A stretch of 64,000 nucleotides of DNA from Microbacterium barkeri (GCF_027921765.1 NZ_BSEJ01000008.1:100015-164014); one strand, 5' to 3'; shown: positions 1 to 9,065, counted from the first letter of the stretch. Numbers and translations: made by a program. The notes: generated by a model from the letters alone, not told the origin.

Positions 1-252
1 ATGATGGTGCTCCTCATCCTCAACATCGGCTCGTTCATGGCGGTCGGATTCGAGAAGGTGCTGCTCCTGCAGAACCCCCTCATCTACTCGACGGCCGACG
101 TGATCTCGACCTACCTCTACCGCGTCGGCATCCAGTCGGCCCAGTTCTCGTACGGAACCGCGATCGGCCTCTTCGAGGCGGTCATCGGCCTCGTGCTCGT
201 GCTCGGCGCGAACGCCCTCTCTCGACGAATGGTGGGTACCTCGCTGTGGTGA
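1..252 (+). CDS. Carbohydrate ABC transporter permease, LplB type (5' part missing)
   Basis: This is the C-terminal end of a binding-protein-dependent sugar permease; the gene begins before the window. The visible 83 residues hold a membrane segment near the start and another near the end (residues about 58-70). Between them is an ISTYLYRVGI stretch typical of the LplB/YteP permeases that work with YtcP-type partners. Its stop at 250-252 overlaps the GTG start of the next permease by 7 nt, so the two subunits are translationally coupled. With the next two genes it would form the membrane and binding parts of a sugar or oligosaccharide importer. No ATPase gene is visible; such importers often share an MsmX-like ATPase encoded elsewhere. 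Confidence 0.8.
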   Translation: MMVLLILNIGSFMAVGFEKVLLLQNPLIYSTADVISTYLYRVGIQSAQFSYGTAIGLFEAVIGLVLVLGANALSRRMVGTSLW

Positions 253-1175
253 CCGAAGCCCTTCCCCAGAAGCCCGACATCGCGCACGTCCGCCGGGAGA
301 CCGGCATCATCCGCGAGTCGCTCGGGTACCGCGTGTTCCGCGTGGTCAACGCGATCGCCCTCGTGCTCGTGTGCGCCGTCACGCTCTACCCGTTCATCAA
401 CCTCGTCGCGAAGGCGTTCTCGTCCGAGGGGTACATCGCGGCCGGCGAGGTGAACCTCATCCCGCGCGGCTTCAACATCGACACGTTCCGCGTGGTCATG
501 AGCGATGAGATGTTCTGGACGAACTACGGGAACACGTTCCTGTACACGATCGTCGGCACGATCATCGCGATGGCGATCACCACGACGTACGCGTACGCCC
601 TCAGCAAGCCGTACCTCAAGGGGCGCACGTTCTTCGTGGGCATCGCGGTCTTCACGATGTTCTTCGGCGGCGGGCTCATCCCGAACTACATCCTGATCGC
701 CAACTACCTCGGCTGGCGCAACAGCATCTGGGCGGTCGTCGTCCCAGGAGCGCTGAGCGTCTTCAACCTGCTCGTCATGAAGTCGTTCTTCGAGAACTTC
801 CCCGAGGAGCTCGAGGAGGCCGCCGCGATCGACGGGCTCACGACATACGGCATCTTCTTCCGGATCGTGCTGCCGCTGTCGAAGGCCGTGCTCGCGACGA
901 TGACGCTGTTCTACGCCGTGAGCATCTGGAACTCGTGGTTCAGCGCCTTCCTCTTCATGGATGACAAGTCGCTCTTCCCCGTGACCATCTACCTGCGCAA
1001 CCTCATCGCCGCGGCGACGGGCGCGCAGGAGGCCGTGGGCGACGAGGCCGCGCAGATCGCCTCGAACATCCAGGCCGTGACGATGCTGCTCACCGTCCTG
1101 CCCATCATCTGCTTCTACCCCTTCATCCAGCGCTACTTCGTCTCGGGCGTGATGCTCGGGTCGGTCAAGGGCTGA
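246..1175 (+). CDS. Carbohydrate ABC transporter permease, YtcP/AraQ type
   Basis: Inner-membrane permease of an ABC sugar importer, 309 residues, a normal family length. About six membrane segments are visible, the first at residues 32-52. The cytoplasmic EAA loop that contacts the ATPase is clear around residues 190-210 (EAAAIDGLTTYG followed by RIVLP). The GTG at 246 is chosen because it overlaps the end of the upstream permease gene in the usual coupled way. The gene lies directly before the solute-binding lipoprotein and the glycoside hydrolases, so the imported substrate is probably an oligosaccharide released by those enzymes. The exact sugar cannot be read from the sequence. Confidence 0.9.
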   Translation: MVTEALPQKPDIAHVRRETGIIRESLGYRVFRVVNAIALVLVCAVTLYPFINLVAKAFSSEGYIAAGEVNLIPRGFNIDTFRVVMSDEMFWTNYGNTFLYTIVGTIIAMAITTTYAYALSKPYLKGRTFFVGIAVFTMFFGGGLIPNYILIANYLGWRNSIWAVVVPGALSVFNLLVMKSFFENFPEELEEAAAIDGLTTYGIFFRIVLPLSKAVLATMTLFYAVSIWNSWFSAFLFMDDKSLFPVTIYLRNLIAAATGAQEAVGDEAAQIASNIQAVTMLLTVLPIICFYPFIQRYFVSGVMLGSVKG

Positions 1176-1219
1176 TTCCCCCACGTCGAACGACGACGTT
1201 CACCTAGAGGAGAAACACA

Positions 1220-2887
1220 ATGAGAATCACTCGCCACACCCTCGTCGGTGCTGCGGGCCTCGCCGCCGCCGCGGTCGCGCTGTCCGCCTGCTCCGCCACG
1301 CCGAGCGAGGAGGCCGTCGGAGACGACGGCGTCACGATCGACGAGGCGCACTCCGTGGGCGCCATGGAGGACTTCGAGGCCGGCGTCACCTTCAAGGCGA
1401 CCGAGCCCGTGAACTTCTCCCTCATGTACCGGGATCACCCGAACTACCCGGTGAAGGACGACTGGTCGGTCTTCCAGCACCTCGAGGAGGACCACAACGT
1501 CACGTTCTCCCGCACCGACATCCCGATGGCCGACTACGACCAGAAGAAGTCCCTGCTCATCGGCAGCGGCGAGGCGACCGACATCATCTCGTCGACGTAC
1601 GCCGGCTCGGAGACGCAGTTCGTCTCGGGCGGAGCGATCCTCCCTGTCTCGGACTACTTCGACTACATGCCGAACTTCCAGCAGAAGATCGAGGACTGGG
1701 GTCTGGAGGAGGACCTGCAGAACCGTCGTCAGGAGGACGGGAAGATCTATCACCTCCCTGGCCTCCGCGAGGTGCCGGACGTCCAGTACTCGGTCGTCAT
1801 CCGCGAGGACCTCTGGGAGAAGGCGGGGATCACGGAGGACCCGGCGACCTGGGACGAGTACCTCGAGCAGCTCGAGCAGGTCAAGGAGGCCAACCCCGAA
1901 CTCGACTACGCGATGTCGGACCGGTGGACAGACGCCACGCCCATCGGCTCGCTCCTGAACGTCATGGCTCCCAACTACGACACCGCAGCCGGATGGGGAT
2001 ACGCGAACACCTCGTACGACGAGGAGGCCGGGGAGTACGTGTTCACCGGCACGTCCGATGAGTACAGGGAGCTCGTGGCGGACGCCGCCGCGCTCGTCGA
2101 GGCGGGCGTCCTCGACCCCGAGATCACCCAGAGCGACGACCAGGCCGTGCAGAAGTTCATCTCGGGCACCTCCGCCGCGATCTCGGGCAACACCCAGGTG
2201 ATCGCGGAGTACCGCCAGAAGTTCGCCGACTCGGGGCAGGGCGACGTCCCGATCCGCCTCATCTCCATCCCGGGCGGCCCCGCCGGCGACAACCTCCCGA
2301 GCGGTCGATTCACGTCGGGCATCCTCATCTCGAGCGAGGCCGCCGAGAAGCCGTACTTCAAGGCGCTCCTGCAGTTCGTCGACTGGCTGTACTACTCCGA
2401 CGAGGGCCTCGAGTTCGCGCAGTGGGGCGTCGAGGGCGAGACGTTCACGCGCGAGGCGGATGGCACGCGCAAGCTCATGGACGACATCGCCTGGAGCTCC
2501 ATCAACGCGGGCGCCCCCAAGCTGCTGAACGCCGACTACGGCTACAGCAACGGCGTCTTCCTGCTCGCCAACGGCTCATCCGAGGAGCTCGTGCTCTCGA
2601 TGATGACCGACGAGATCGCCGAGTGGACCGCGCAGCAGCTCGAGAAGAAGGAGCAGCTGCCGACGGCTCCCGCGCCGCTGCTCAACGAGATCGAGCTCGA
2701 GCAGACCTCCCTCCTGCAGACGCAGCTCACGGACGCCGTCCACGCCGCGACCGCCTCGTTCATCACGGGGCAGCGCTCCGTCGAGGACGACTGGGACGCG
2801 TATGTGACCGAGCTCGAGGGACTGGGGTCGACGCAGCTCGTCGACACGATCAACGCGGCGCTCGAGCGCACGCAGAGCGAGGGCTGA
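1220..2887 (+). CDS. Extracellular solute-binding lipoprotein of a sugar ABC importer
   Basis: A 555-residue lipoprotein receptor that would capture oligosaccharides outside the membrane and deliver them to the two upstream permeases. Residues 1-24 form a lipoprotein signal: two arginines, a hydrophobic alanine-rich core, then LSAC with Cys24 as the lipidation site. The mature part has the length and composition of the large YtcQ/LipO binding proteins that go with LplB/YtcP permeases. An AGAGGAG ribosome site sits 7-8 nt before the ATG. A strong GC hairpin follows the stop codon, consistent with raised or separate expression of this subunit relative to downstream genes. Confidence 0.88.
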   Translation: MRITRHTLVGAAGLAAAAVALSACSATPSEEAVGDDGVTIDEAHSVGAMEDFEAGVTFKATEPVNFSLMYRDHPNYPVKDDWSVFQHLEEDHNVTFSRTDIPMADYDQKKSLLIGSGEATDIISSTYAGSETQFVSGGAILPVSDYFDYMPNFQQKIEDWGLEEDLQNRRQEDGKIYHLPGLREVPDVQYSVVIREDLWEKAGITEDPATWDEYLEQLEQVKEANPELDYAMSDRWTDATPIGSLLNVMAPNYDTAAGWGYANTSYDEEAGEYVFTGTSDEYRELVADAAALVEAGVLDPEITQSDDQAVQKFISGTSAAISGNTQVIAEYRQKFADSGQGDVPIRLISIPGGPAGDNLPSGRFTSGILISSEAAEKPYFKALLQFVDWLYYSDEGLEFAQWGVEGETFTREADGTRKLMDDIAWSSINAGAPKLLNADYGYSNGVFLLANGSSEELVLSMMTDEIAEWTAQQLEKKEQLPTAPAPLLNEIELEQTSLLQTQLTDAVHAATASFITGQRSVEDDWDAYVTELEGLGSTQLVDTINAALERTQSEG

Positions 2888-2891
2888 TCGG

Positions 2892-2924
2892 AGGCGGCCG
2901 GCCGTCCGCACCGGCCGGCCGCCT
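2892..2924 (+). terminator. GC-rich hairpin after the binding-protein gene
   Basis: A perfect 12-bp inverted repeat (2892-2903 with 2913-2924) around a 9-nt loop, starting 4 nt after the binding-protein stop codon. No U-tract follows, only TTCCCTC. It may be a partial terminator or an mRNA 3'-end stabiliser, as often seen after binding-protein genes inside transporter operons. Confidence 0.6.
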
Positions 2925-2949
2925 TCCCTCACGCAAGGGAGCTGAGGAC

Positions 2950-3654
2950 ATGGACACACAGAACCGCACGTCGTCGCGCGGCGACAGCGCCGACGAGATC
3001 GGCCGCGGGCCCCTCTCGCGGGGCGCGGCGGCCATCTACCGGATGATCGTGCTCGAGGCGCAGCTGCTGCTCGCCGCGCTGCCCTCGATCGTCGCGGTGA
3101 TGCTGCTCGACCGCGACCCGTCGAATCTTCCCCTGTTCGTGATCGCGCTGCTCCCCGTCGCTCCCGCTCTCGTCGCCGGGGTCGCCGCGGTGAGGGTCCC
3201 TGGCACCGACCTCTCCCCGGGGCGGCACTTCTTCCGTGCGTATCGGCGCGATGCCGTCCAGACCCTTCGCTGGGCGACCCCTGCGACCGCGGCACTCGCG
3301 CTGCTCGTCTTCAACCTCATCCATCTCGACAGCGTCGACGGCGGCGGGGCGCTCCGGCCCGCGCTCGTCGTGCTCGGCACGCTCATCCTCGTGTGGGGCG
3401 GCCACATGGTCGTCCTCACCGCAGGCTTCCGCTTCCGCACGCGCGACGCCGCGCGCATCGCCGTCGTCCAGATCGCGTCGCAGTGGAGGTTCTCGCTGGG
3501 CGTCCTGTCCCTGCTGGTCGTGGCGGGGTTCCTCGTCCTCGCGGCGTCGGAGCTCCTCGTCCTGCTTCTCCTCTGGGCCTTCGCGGCCCTCCTCGCCCTC
3601 ATGGCGCGCCCCGTGCTCGCCGACGTCACGAGAAGGTTCACACGCGATGCCTGA
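2950..3654 (+). CDS. DUF624 (YesL-like) membrane protein
   Basis: A 234-residue polytopic membrane protein with about five hydrophobic segments (near residues 28-50, 58-78, 112-130, 140-158 and 185-222). It fits the DUF624/YesL family by length, topology and position: these genes are habitually found between the binding protein and the hydrolases of pectin, rhamnogalacturonan or galactan loci. Their biochemical role is unknown; a helper role in transport is only inferred. The ATG at 2950 is chosen because a GAGG ribosome site lies just before it and the upstream hairpin would block longer starts. The gene overlaps the next one by 8 nt. Confidence 0.7.
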   Translation: MDTQNRTSSRGDSADEIGRGPLSRGAAAIYRMIVLEAQLLLAALPSIVAVMLLDRDPSNLPLFVIALLPVAPALVAGVAAVRVPGTDLSPGRHFFRAYRRDAVQTLRWATPATAALALLVFNLIHLDSVDGGGALRPALVVLGTLILVWGGHMVVLTAGFRFRTRDAARIAVVQIASQWRFSLGVLSLLVVAGFLVLAASELLVLLLLWAFAALLALMARPVLADVTRRFTRDA

Positions 3655-5746
3655 GCGGCGCCCCCGCCCCGTCCCGAAACGCTCTGTCCTCGGCCATCCC
3701 GTCGCCCCTCCGTCGCCTGCGCGCCTGCCGCGCCTCGACCGCATCGCGTACGGAGGCGACTACTCGCCCGAGCAGTGGGACGGCGATGTCTGGGACCGCG
3801 ATCACCGGGCCTTCGACGCCGCGCACATCTCGACCCTCACGGTCGGGGTCTTCACGTGGTCTCTCACCGAGCCAGAGGAGGGGCGATTCGACTTCTCGAC
3901 GCTCGACGCGATCATCCGGCGCGCGGCCGACGAGGGCCGCACCGTGTGCCTCGGGACCGGCACGGGCGCCATCCCGCCGTGGATGGCGCGTGCCTACCCC
4001 GACACGACGCGCGTCGACTTCGACGGCCGTCGGCACCGCTATGGACAGCGGCACAACGCGTGCTGGAGCTCCCCGGACTTCCGGCGGCTCGCCGCGCGGA
4101 TGGCCGAGCGCCTCGCGGAGCGGTACGGAGACCATCCCGCCGTCGTCGCCTGGCACGTCGGCAACGAGTACGGCGGCCGCTGCTACTGCGACCTGTGCGC
4201 GGCCGAGTTCCGCCAGTGGCTGCGCCGCCGCTACGGCACGCTCGACGAGCTCAACGCGGCGTGGAACACGACGTTCTGGTCGCATCGGTTCACTGACTGG
4301 GACGAGATCGAGGCGCCGAGCGCGCTGACCGAGCACTGGGGCGGAGAGGGGAAGACCGCGTTCCAGGGCATCACGCTCGACTATCGGCGGTTCTCGACCG
4401 ACAACGCGATCCGACAGTTCGCCGACGAGAAGGCGGCGATCCGGGCGCACTCCGACCGCCCCGTGACGACGAACTTCATGGGGTTCTATGAGCCGCTCGA
4501 CTACCACCGCTGGGCGCCGCATCTCGACTTCGCCTCCTGGGACAACTACCCGCGTCGGATGGACGAGCCGTGGGGCACCGCGCTCGCGCACGATCTCATG
4601 CGCGGGCTCAAAGACGGGGCTCCGTTCTGGCTCATGGAGCAGACGCCGTCGGTCACGGCCTCGCGCGACGTGAACCCGCAGCGGAGACCCGGCATCATGC
4701 GGCTCTGGTCCTGGCAGGCTGTCGCGCATGGCGCCGACTCCGTGCTCTTCTTCCAGATGAGGGCCTCACACGGAGCCTGCGAGATGACGCACGGGGCGGT
4801 CCTCGACCACTCCGGGCGACTCGATACGCGCACGTTCCGCGAGGTCGCCGCACTGGGCGGCGAGCTCGCCTCGGTCGGCGACGCCCTGCTCGGCGCGCGG
4901 ACCAGCGCGCGCTGCGCGATCGTCGTCGACTGGGAGTCCTGGTGGGCGGTCGAGATGGCGGACGGTCCCAATCGCCTGCTGAGGTACCTTCCGACGGTCA
5001 CGGAGTGGGCGCGCCCCTTCTGGGAGGCCGGCGCGCAGCTCGACGTGGTGCCGCCGACCGCCGACCTCGGCGCCTACGACGTCGTCGCGGCGCCCCTGCT
5101 CCATCTCGTCGCGGGCGACACGGCTGAGCGGCTGCACGCCGTCGCCGAGCGAGGCGGAACGGTGATCATCGGCTGTCTGTCGGGGCGAGCCGACGAGGAC
5201 GATCTGCGCTTCCTGGGCGACGTCCCCGGACCGCTTGCGCGGATGGCCGGAGTGCGGGTCGCCGAGACCGATGCCGCCGAGCCGGCCGTGGCGAATCCCG
5301 TGCGGTTCTCGGACGGGGCGACCGCGAGGGGCCGGATGGTGTTCGAGGTCCTCGTGCCGGAGGGCGCGGAGGTGATGGCGCGATACGGCGCCGACTACTA
5401 CGCCGGAGAGCCCGCGGTGACGCGGAACGTCATCCGGGGCCCCGAAGGCGAGGGCCACGTCTGGTACGTGGGGAGCGTCCTCGACGAGGAGGGGATGACC
5501 CAGGTCGCACGGTCGGCGATCGAGCGCCACGGGCTCGCCGGCCCCTACGCCGGTGTCCCTGGTCTCGAGTTCGCGACGCGCGAGGCTCCGTCGGGCGCGG
5601 TCATCGACTTCCTGCTGCATCACGGTGCGGAGGCCGTGACGGTGCGCCTCCACGCCGACGGCACCGACCTGCTGACCGGTCGCGTGCTCCGCGAGGGGGA
5701 GGCCGTCGTGCTGAACCCGACGGACGTGATCGTCCTCCGCCGCTGA
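3647..5746 (+). CDS. Beta-galactosidase, glycoside hydrolase family 42
   Basis: Cytoplasmic retaining beta-galactosidase of 699 residues, a typical GH42 length. It would split terminal beta-galactosyl residues from imported oligosaccharides. The TIM barrel begins at about residue 28 (YGGDYSPEQW). The acid/base is Glu174 in WHVGNEYGG and the nucleophile Glu331 in FWLMEQTPS. A Cys cluster (HNACW, then CYCDLC) matches the zinc site of many GH42 enzymes. A trimerisation-type domain and a small C-terminal beta domain follow. No signal peptide is present. The ATG at 3647 overlaps the DUF624 gene, and the following GH30 gene starts 37 nt downstream, so all form one operon. Confidence 0.93.
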   Translation: MPERRPRPVPKRSVLGHPVAPPSPARLPRLDRIAYGGDYSPEQWDGDVWDRDHRAFDAAHISTLTVGVFTWSLTEPEEGRFDFSTLDAIIRRAADEGRTVCLGTGTGAIPPWMARAYPDTTRVDFDGRRHRYGQRHNACWSSPDFRRLAARMAERLAERYGDHPAVVAWHVGNEYGGRCYCDLCAAEFRQWLRRRYGTLDELNAAWNTTFWSHRFTDWDEIEAPSALTEHWGGEGKTAFQGITLDYRRFSTDNAIRQFADEKAAIRAHSDRPVTTNFMGFYEPLDYHRWAPHLDFASWDNYPRRMDEPWGTALAHDLMRGLKDGAPFWLMEQTPSVTASRDVNPQRRPGIMRLWSWQAVAHGADSVLFFQMRASHGACEMTHGAVLDHSGRLDTRTFREVAALGGELASVGDALLGARTSARCAIVVDWESWWAVEMADGPNRLLRYLPTVTEWARPFWEAGAQLDVVPPTADLGAYDVVAAPLLHLVAGDTAERLHAVAERGGTVIIGCLSGRADEDDLRFLGDVPGPLARMAGVRVAETDAAEPAVANPVRFSDGATARGRMVFEVLVPEGAEVMARYGADYYAGEPAVTRNVIRGPEGEGHVWYVGSVLDEEGMTQVARSAIERHGLAGPYAGVPGLEFATREAPSGAVIDFLLHHGAEAVTVRLHADGTDLLTGRVLREGEAVVLNPTDVIVLRR

Positions 5747-5782
5747 CGCGGTGCTGTCCGCACCACTCGAGAGAAAGAGAGA

Positions 5783-7483
5783 ATGCCCATGGCAACGACG
5801 CCATCCTCCGACGGCATCAGCCGACGCACTGTCCTGGCGGGCGGTGTCGCCGCCGTGCCCATCGTGCTCGGCCTCGCGGCCGGGCCCGCGCACGGCGCGG
5901 CCCCCGCCGTCCGGCCCCGTTCCCTCGTGGTCCAGCCGACGCAGCGCCGACAGGTGATCCGCGGCTTCGGCGGCATGACCCACGCGGGGTGGATCGGCGA
6001 GCTGACGCCGAGCCAGTGCGCGACCGCCTTCGGCAACGGCGTCGACGATCTCGGGTTCACGATCCTCCGGATCCCCGTCCCCGAGGACTCGGCCAATTGG
6101 GCGCGCGATCTCGCCTCGGCGCAGGCAGCGGTCGCGCAGGGCGCGCTCGTGTTCGCGTCGCCGTGGAACCCTCCGGCCGACCTCGTGGAGTTCTTCGAGC
6201 GCGCGGACGACGTGCCGCGCGGCAGCCAGTACGAGGCCGAGGCCGCGGCGCTCGTGAACGCGCACGTCGCGACGGACCTGTCCGGCTACCAGGGCGAGGG
6301 CTACGTGCAGTTCGACGGCGCGATGGGCGCGAGCGTCGAGTTCAGCGGCGTCATCATCGGGTCGTCGGGCACGAAGAATCTCGCCTTCCGCTACGCGGCG
6401 CCGACGGGCGACGTGCACGTCGACATCCACGTCGCCGGTGCGCTCGTGGCAGAGAACGTGCTCTTCCCCGCGACCGCAGCAGGACAGTGGTCGTGGAAGT
6501 CGATCCAGGCGGTCATGACGCCCGGGCAGTGGATGGTCAAGGTGGAGACACGGGGCGAGGGCGGCCCTGCGCTCGACTACCTCATGGCGGCCCCCTACAC
6601 GCCGCCCGCGCAGGCGCGGCGCCTCCGGCACGACGCCTATGGCGCGTACGCGGACCACCTGAACGCGTTCGTGCACTACATGCGCGACAACGGGGTGGAG
6701 CTGTACGGCATCTCGGTCCAGAACGAGCCCGACTACGCGCACGAGTGGACGTGGTGGACGACGGAGGAGATGAACCGATTCCTGCGCGACTTCGCGGGGC
6801 GCATCGACTGCCGGGTGATCGCGCCCGAGTCGTTCCAGTACGTCAAGGAGGTGTCCGACCCGATCCTGCAGGACCCGGCCGCGCTCGCGAACGTCGACAT
6901 CATCGGCGCGCACCTCTACGGCACCGCGTACGAGGACTTCCCGTACCCGCTGTTCGCGGAGAAGGGCGCGGGCAAGGAGCTGTGGATGACCGAGGTCTAC
7001 CACCCGAACAGCTCCAGCTCCGCGGACCTCTGGCCCGAGGCGCTCAAGGTCGCCGAGCACGTCCATCACGCGATGACCGACGCCGAATTCCAGGCGTACG
7101 TCTGGTGGTACATCCGCCGCTTCTACGGCCCGATGCGCGAGGACGGCACGATCAGCAAGCGCGGTCGGATGCTGTCGCACTACGCGAAGTTCGTTCGCCC
7201 CGGGTTCACGCGCGTCGAGGCGCCGCGCGAGCCGCAGCCCGGCGTCCTCACCTCCGCGTACATCGGCCCGGACGGCCTTCTCGTGCTCGTCGCGGTCAAC
7301 ATGTCGGAGTCGACGGCGAACCCGTCACTCGCGGTGCAGGGGCGGCGCGTGCGCAGTGCGCGATCGTGGCTGACCGACGCCATGCGCGACCTCGAGGAGC
7401 AGCCGGTGATCACAGGGAAGGCGGGCGGCTTCGTCGCGACCCTTCCGCCGCAGAGCGTGACGACCTTCGTCATCCACTCCTGA
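5783..7483 (+). CDS. Secreted GH30-family glycoside hydrolase with an inserted carbohydrate-binding domain
   Basis: A 566-residue exported retaining hydrolase of clan GH-A, family GH30. The Tat-type signal peptide (SRRTVLAGG, then a hydrophobic stretch ending AHG) predicts folded export. The acid/base is Glu315 in SVQNEPDY and the nucleophile Glu404 in LWMTEVYHP. A C-terminal beta domain (residues about 480-566) follows the barrel as usual in GH30. The odd feature is residues about 150-272, which start YEAEAAAL and end LDYLMA and look like a CBM6/CBM35 beta-sandwich placed in the loop after barrel strand 3. Substrate may be xylan, galactan or another beta-linked polymer; the sequence does not decide. 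It ends the operon before a strong terminator. Confidence 0.85.
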   Translation: MPMATTPSSDGISRRTVLAGGVAAVPIVLGLAAGPAHGAAPAVRPRSLVVQPTQRRQVIRGFGGMTHAGWIGELTPSQCATAFGNGVDDLGFTILRIPVPEDSANWARDLASAQAAVAQGALVFASPWNPPADLVEFFERADDVPRGSQYEAEAAALVNAHVATDLSGYQGEGYVQFDGAMGASVEFSGVIIGSSGTKNLAFRYAAPTGDVHVDIHVAGALVAENVLFPATAAGQWSWKSIQAVMTPGQWMVKVETRGEGGPALDYLMAAPYTPPAQARRLRHDAYGAYADHLNAFVHYMRDNGVELYGISVQNEPDYAHEWTWWTTEEMNRFLRDFAGRIDCRVIAPESFQYVKEVSDPILQDPAALANVDIIGAHLYGTAYEDFPYPLFAEKGAGKELWMTEVYHPNSSSSADLWPEALKVAEHVHHAMTDAEFQAYVWWYIRRFYGPMREDGTISKRGRMLSHYAKFVRPGFTRVEAPREPQPGVLTSAYIGPDGLLVLVAVNMSESTANPSLAVQGRRVRSARSWLTDAMRDLEEQPVITGKAGGFVATLPPQSVTTFVIHS

Positions 7484-7488
7484 CACGA

Positions 7489-7526
7489 CGAAGCGCCGGC
7501 CGCTCGAGAGCGCGGCCGGCGCTTCG
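7489..7526 (+). terminator. Strong hairpin terminator of the hydrolase operon
   Basis: A perfect 15-bp stem (7489-7503 with 7512-7526) around an 8-nt loop, 5 nt after the GH30 stop codon and just before the convergent membrane-protein gene. It could act on both strands. Confidence 0.85.
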
Positions 7527-7541
7527 TGTGTCGCGACGCGC

Positions 7542-8117
7542 TCAGCGCTCGAGCGTCGCGGCGCGGACGATCTGGATCACGCCGAAGACGAGCAGCGAGG
7601 CGCCGATGAAGAGCCAGAGCCACACGGCGGCGAGCATCGGCGAGACGAGCAGCACGATGCCCGCGAGGATGCTGACGATCGCGTACGCGATCGTCCAGCC
7701 CTTCGAGCGGACGACCGGGCTGAACGGGTCCTTGGGGCCGCCGAGCGCGAACAGGGTGACGACACCCTCGAAGATCCACGCGATGCCGAGGAACGTCGAG
7801 ACGAAGACGCCGAGGAGGGCCGTCGTCGACGCGAGGTTCGAGAAGGCGACGATCGAGGCGACCACGAAGAGGACGCCGAGGAGCGCCAGGCCGACTCTCA
7901 GCCATCCGCTCAGCCCCTTCGAGACGACCGCGAGCGCGATGTCGATGATGCCCGCGACGAGGGTGTAGATCGCGATGAGAACCGTGACGGCGACGGCCGA
8001 CTTGAACGGCCAGATGACGATCACGAGGCCCGCGATGAGCGAGATGACGCCCGTGACGATGGCGATCGTGCGCAGGGTGCGGGCGAGTCCGATGGGCTGG
8101 TGCTGGGTGTCCGTCAC
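7542..8117 (-). CDS. HdeD-family (DUF308) membrane protein
   Basis: A 191-residue integral membrane protein with six closely spaced hydrophobic segments, the hallmark of the HdeD/DUF308 family. In Escherichia coli HdeD is linked to acid resistance at high cell density; most actinobacterial members are uncharacterised. The GTG start is supported by an excellent AGGAGGAACC ribosome site just upstream. It stands alone, convergent with the hydrolase operon and tandem with the MerR gene, from which it is separated by a terminator. Confidence 0.8.
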   Translation of the reverse strand: MTDTQHQPIGLARTLRTIAIVTGVISLIAGLVIVIWPFKSAVAVTVLIAIYTLVAGIIDIALAVVSKGLSGWLRVGLALLGVLFVVASIVAFSNLASTTALLGVFVSTFLGIAWIFEGVVTLFALGGPKDPFSPVVRSKGWTIAYAIVSILAGIVLLVSPMLAAVWLWLFIGASLLVFGVIQIVRAATLER

Positions 8118-8185
8118 GGTTCCTCCTGGTGTGCGCCGATTCTCCGACTGCCTCGACGCTATCGCGCTGGCCGCGCGAAGTGCAG

Positions 8186-8218
8186 GAGCGCCCCGTGTCT
8201 CAGGGACACGGGGCGCTC
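8186..8218 (-). terminator. Terminator of the MerR-family gene
   Basis: A perfect 14-bp stem (8186-8199 with 8205-8218) around a 5-nt loop, about 22 nt beyond the stop codon of the minus-strand MerR gene. Confidence 0.8.
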
Positions 8219-8240
8219 TCTGCCATGCGCTGGCGCGCGA

Positions 8241-8999
8241 TCACAGACGCGCGTCGGCGTAGACCGTCAGCGCGTCGCGCACGAACGTCGCGCCGGCCGT
8301 GCCGCCGTAGTTCGCGGCGAACCGGTCGTCGGCCACGTACATCTCGGCGAGACCGAGCACGTAGGCCTTGACGTCGCCGCCGGGCGCGGCCGCGGGGGTG
8401 CCGGGGATGCCGGTCAGCCACTCCACGTGGCGCTGCGCCAGAGCCTGTGCGTCGTCGGACGCGGGATCGACGCCGGCCTCGGCGGCCGCCGTCCAGTCGC
8501 GCGCGAGCTGCGACGAGCGCTCGCCCCAGGCGCTGCGCTCCGCGTCGCTCATCCCGCGCCACCAGGCGTCGCCCCGCGCGTACGCGTCGCGACCCCAGCG
8601 CTGCTCGACCTCGTCCTTGTACTGCGTGTGGTCGAAGCCGTCGAACATGTTCTCTGCCATGAGCTCCTTCCCCTCCTTCAGGGATCCGATGGTCGACGTC
8701 ACCGCGCGGATCTGCCGCTCGAGTCGACCCTTCTCTTCCTCCAGCCACGCCAGATGCGTCTCGAGCGCGCGGGCCGGGCTCGTCTCGCGAGCCAGCACGT
8801 CGCCGATCTGCGGCAGGCCGAGCCCGAGCTCGCGCAGCAGCAGGATGCGCTGCAGGCGGACAAGGGCCGACTCGTCGTAGTAGCGGTAGCCGTTGTGGCC
8901 GACGCGCGACGGCGGCAGCAGCCCGATGTCGTCGTAGTGACGCAGCGTGCGGCTCGTCGTGCCCGTCAGGCGGGCGATCTGCTGGATCGACCATTCCAT
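8241..8999 (-). CDS. MerR-family regulator with a TipAS-type ligand domain
   Basis: A 252-residue transcription factor. Residues 1-70 form a MerR winged helix (SIQQIARLTGTTSRTLRHYD, then LLPP and NGYRYYD). Residues about 75-115 form the dimerising coiled coil. Residues about 120-250 match a TipAS drug-binding domain, with the characteristic DHTQYKDEVEQRWG and a C-terminal AEMYVADDRFAANYGG. TipAL-type regulators bind thiopeptides or other hydrophobic compounds covalently or tightly and activate promoters with 19-bp spacers. Such a promoter lies directly before this gene, so it is probably autoregulated. No drug-efflux partner lies in the same operon. Confidence 0.9.
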   Translation of the reverse strand: MEWSIQQIARLTGTTSRTLRHYDDIGLLPPSRVGHNGYRYYDESALVRLQRILLLRELGLGLPQIGDVLARETSPARALETHLAWLEEEKGRLERQIRAVTSTIGSLKEGKELMAENMFDGFDHTQYKDEVEQRWGRDAYARGDAWWRGMSDAERSAWGERSSQLARDWTAAAEAGVDPASDDAQALAQRHVEWLTGIPGTPAAAPGGDVKAYVLGLAEMYVADDRFAANYGGTAGATFVRDALTVYADARL

Positions 9000-9034
9000 G
9001 GCGGCTCCTCTCCTCTGTCGTGGTGGTGAGAATC

Positions 9035-9065
9035 ACGCTAGAGGTTGACGTCGCGTCAATGTCAA
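9035..9065 (-). promoter_or_regulatory. MerR-type promoter and operator of the TipAS regulator gene
   Basis: Read on the minus strand: a -35 box TTGACA (9060-9065), exactly 19 bp, then a -10 box TAGCGT (9035-9040). The spacer contains the dyad TTGACG-N3-CGTCAA (9045-9059). The overlong 19-bp spacer with a centred palindrome is the signature of promoters untwisted by MerR-family activators. Assignment to the adjacent regulator is inferred from position. Confidence 0.8.
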
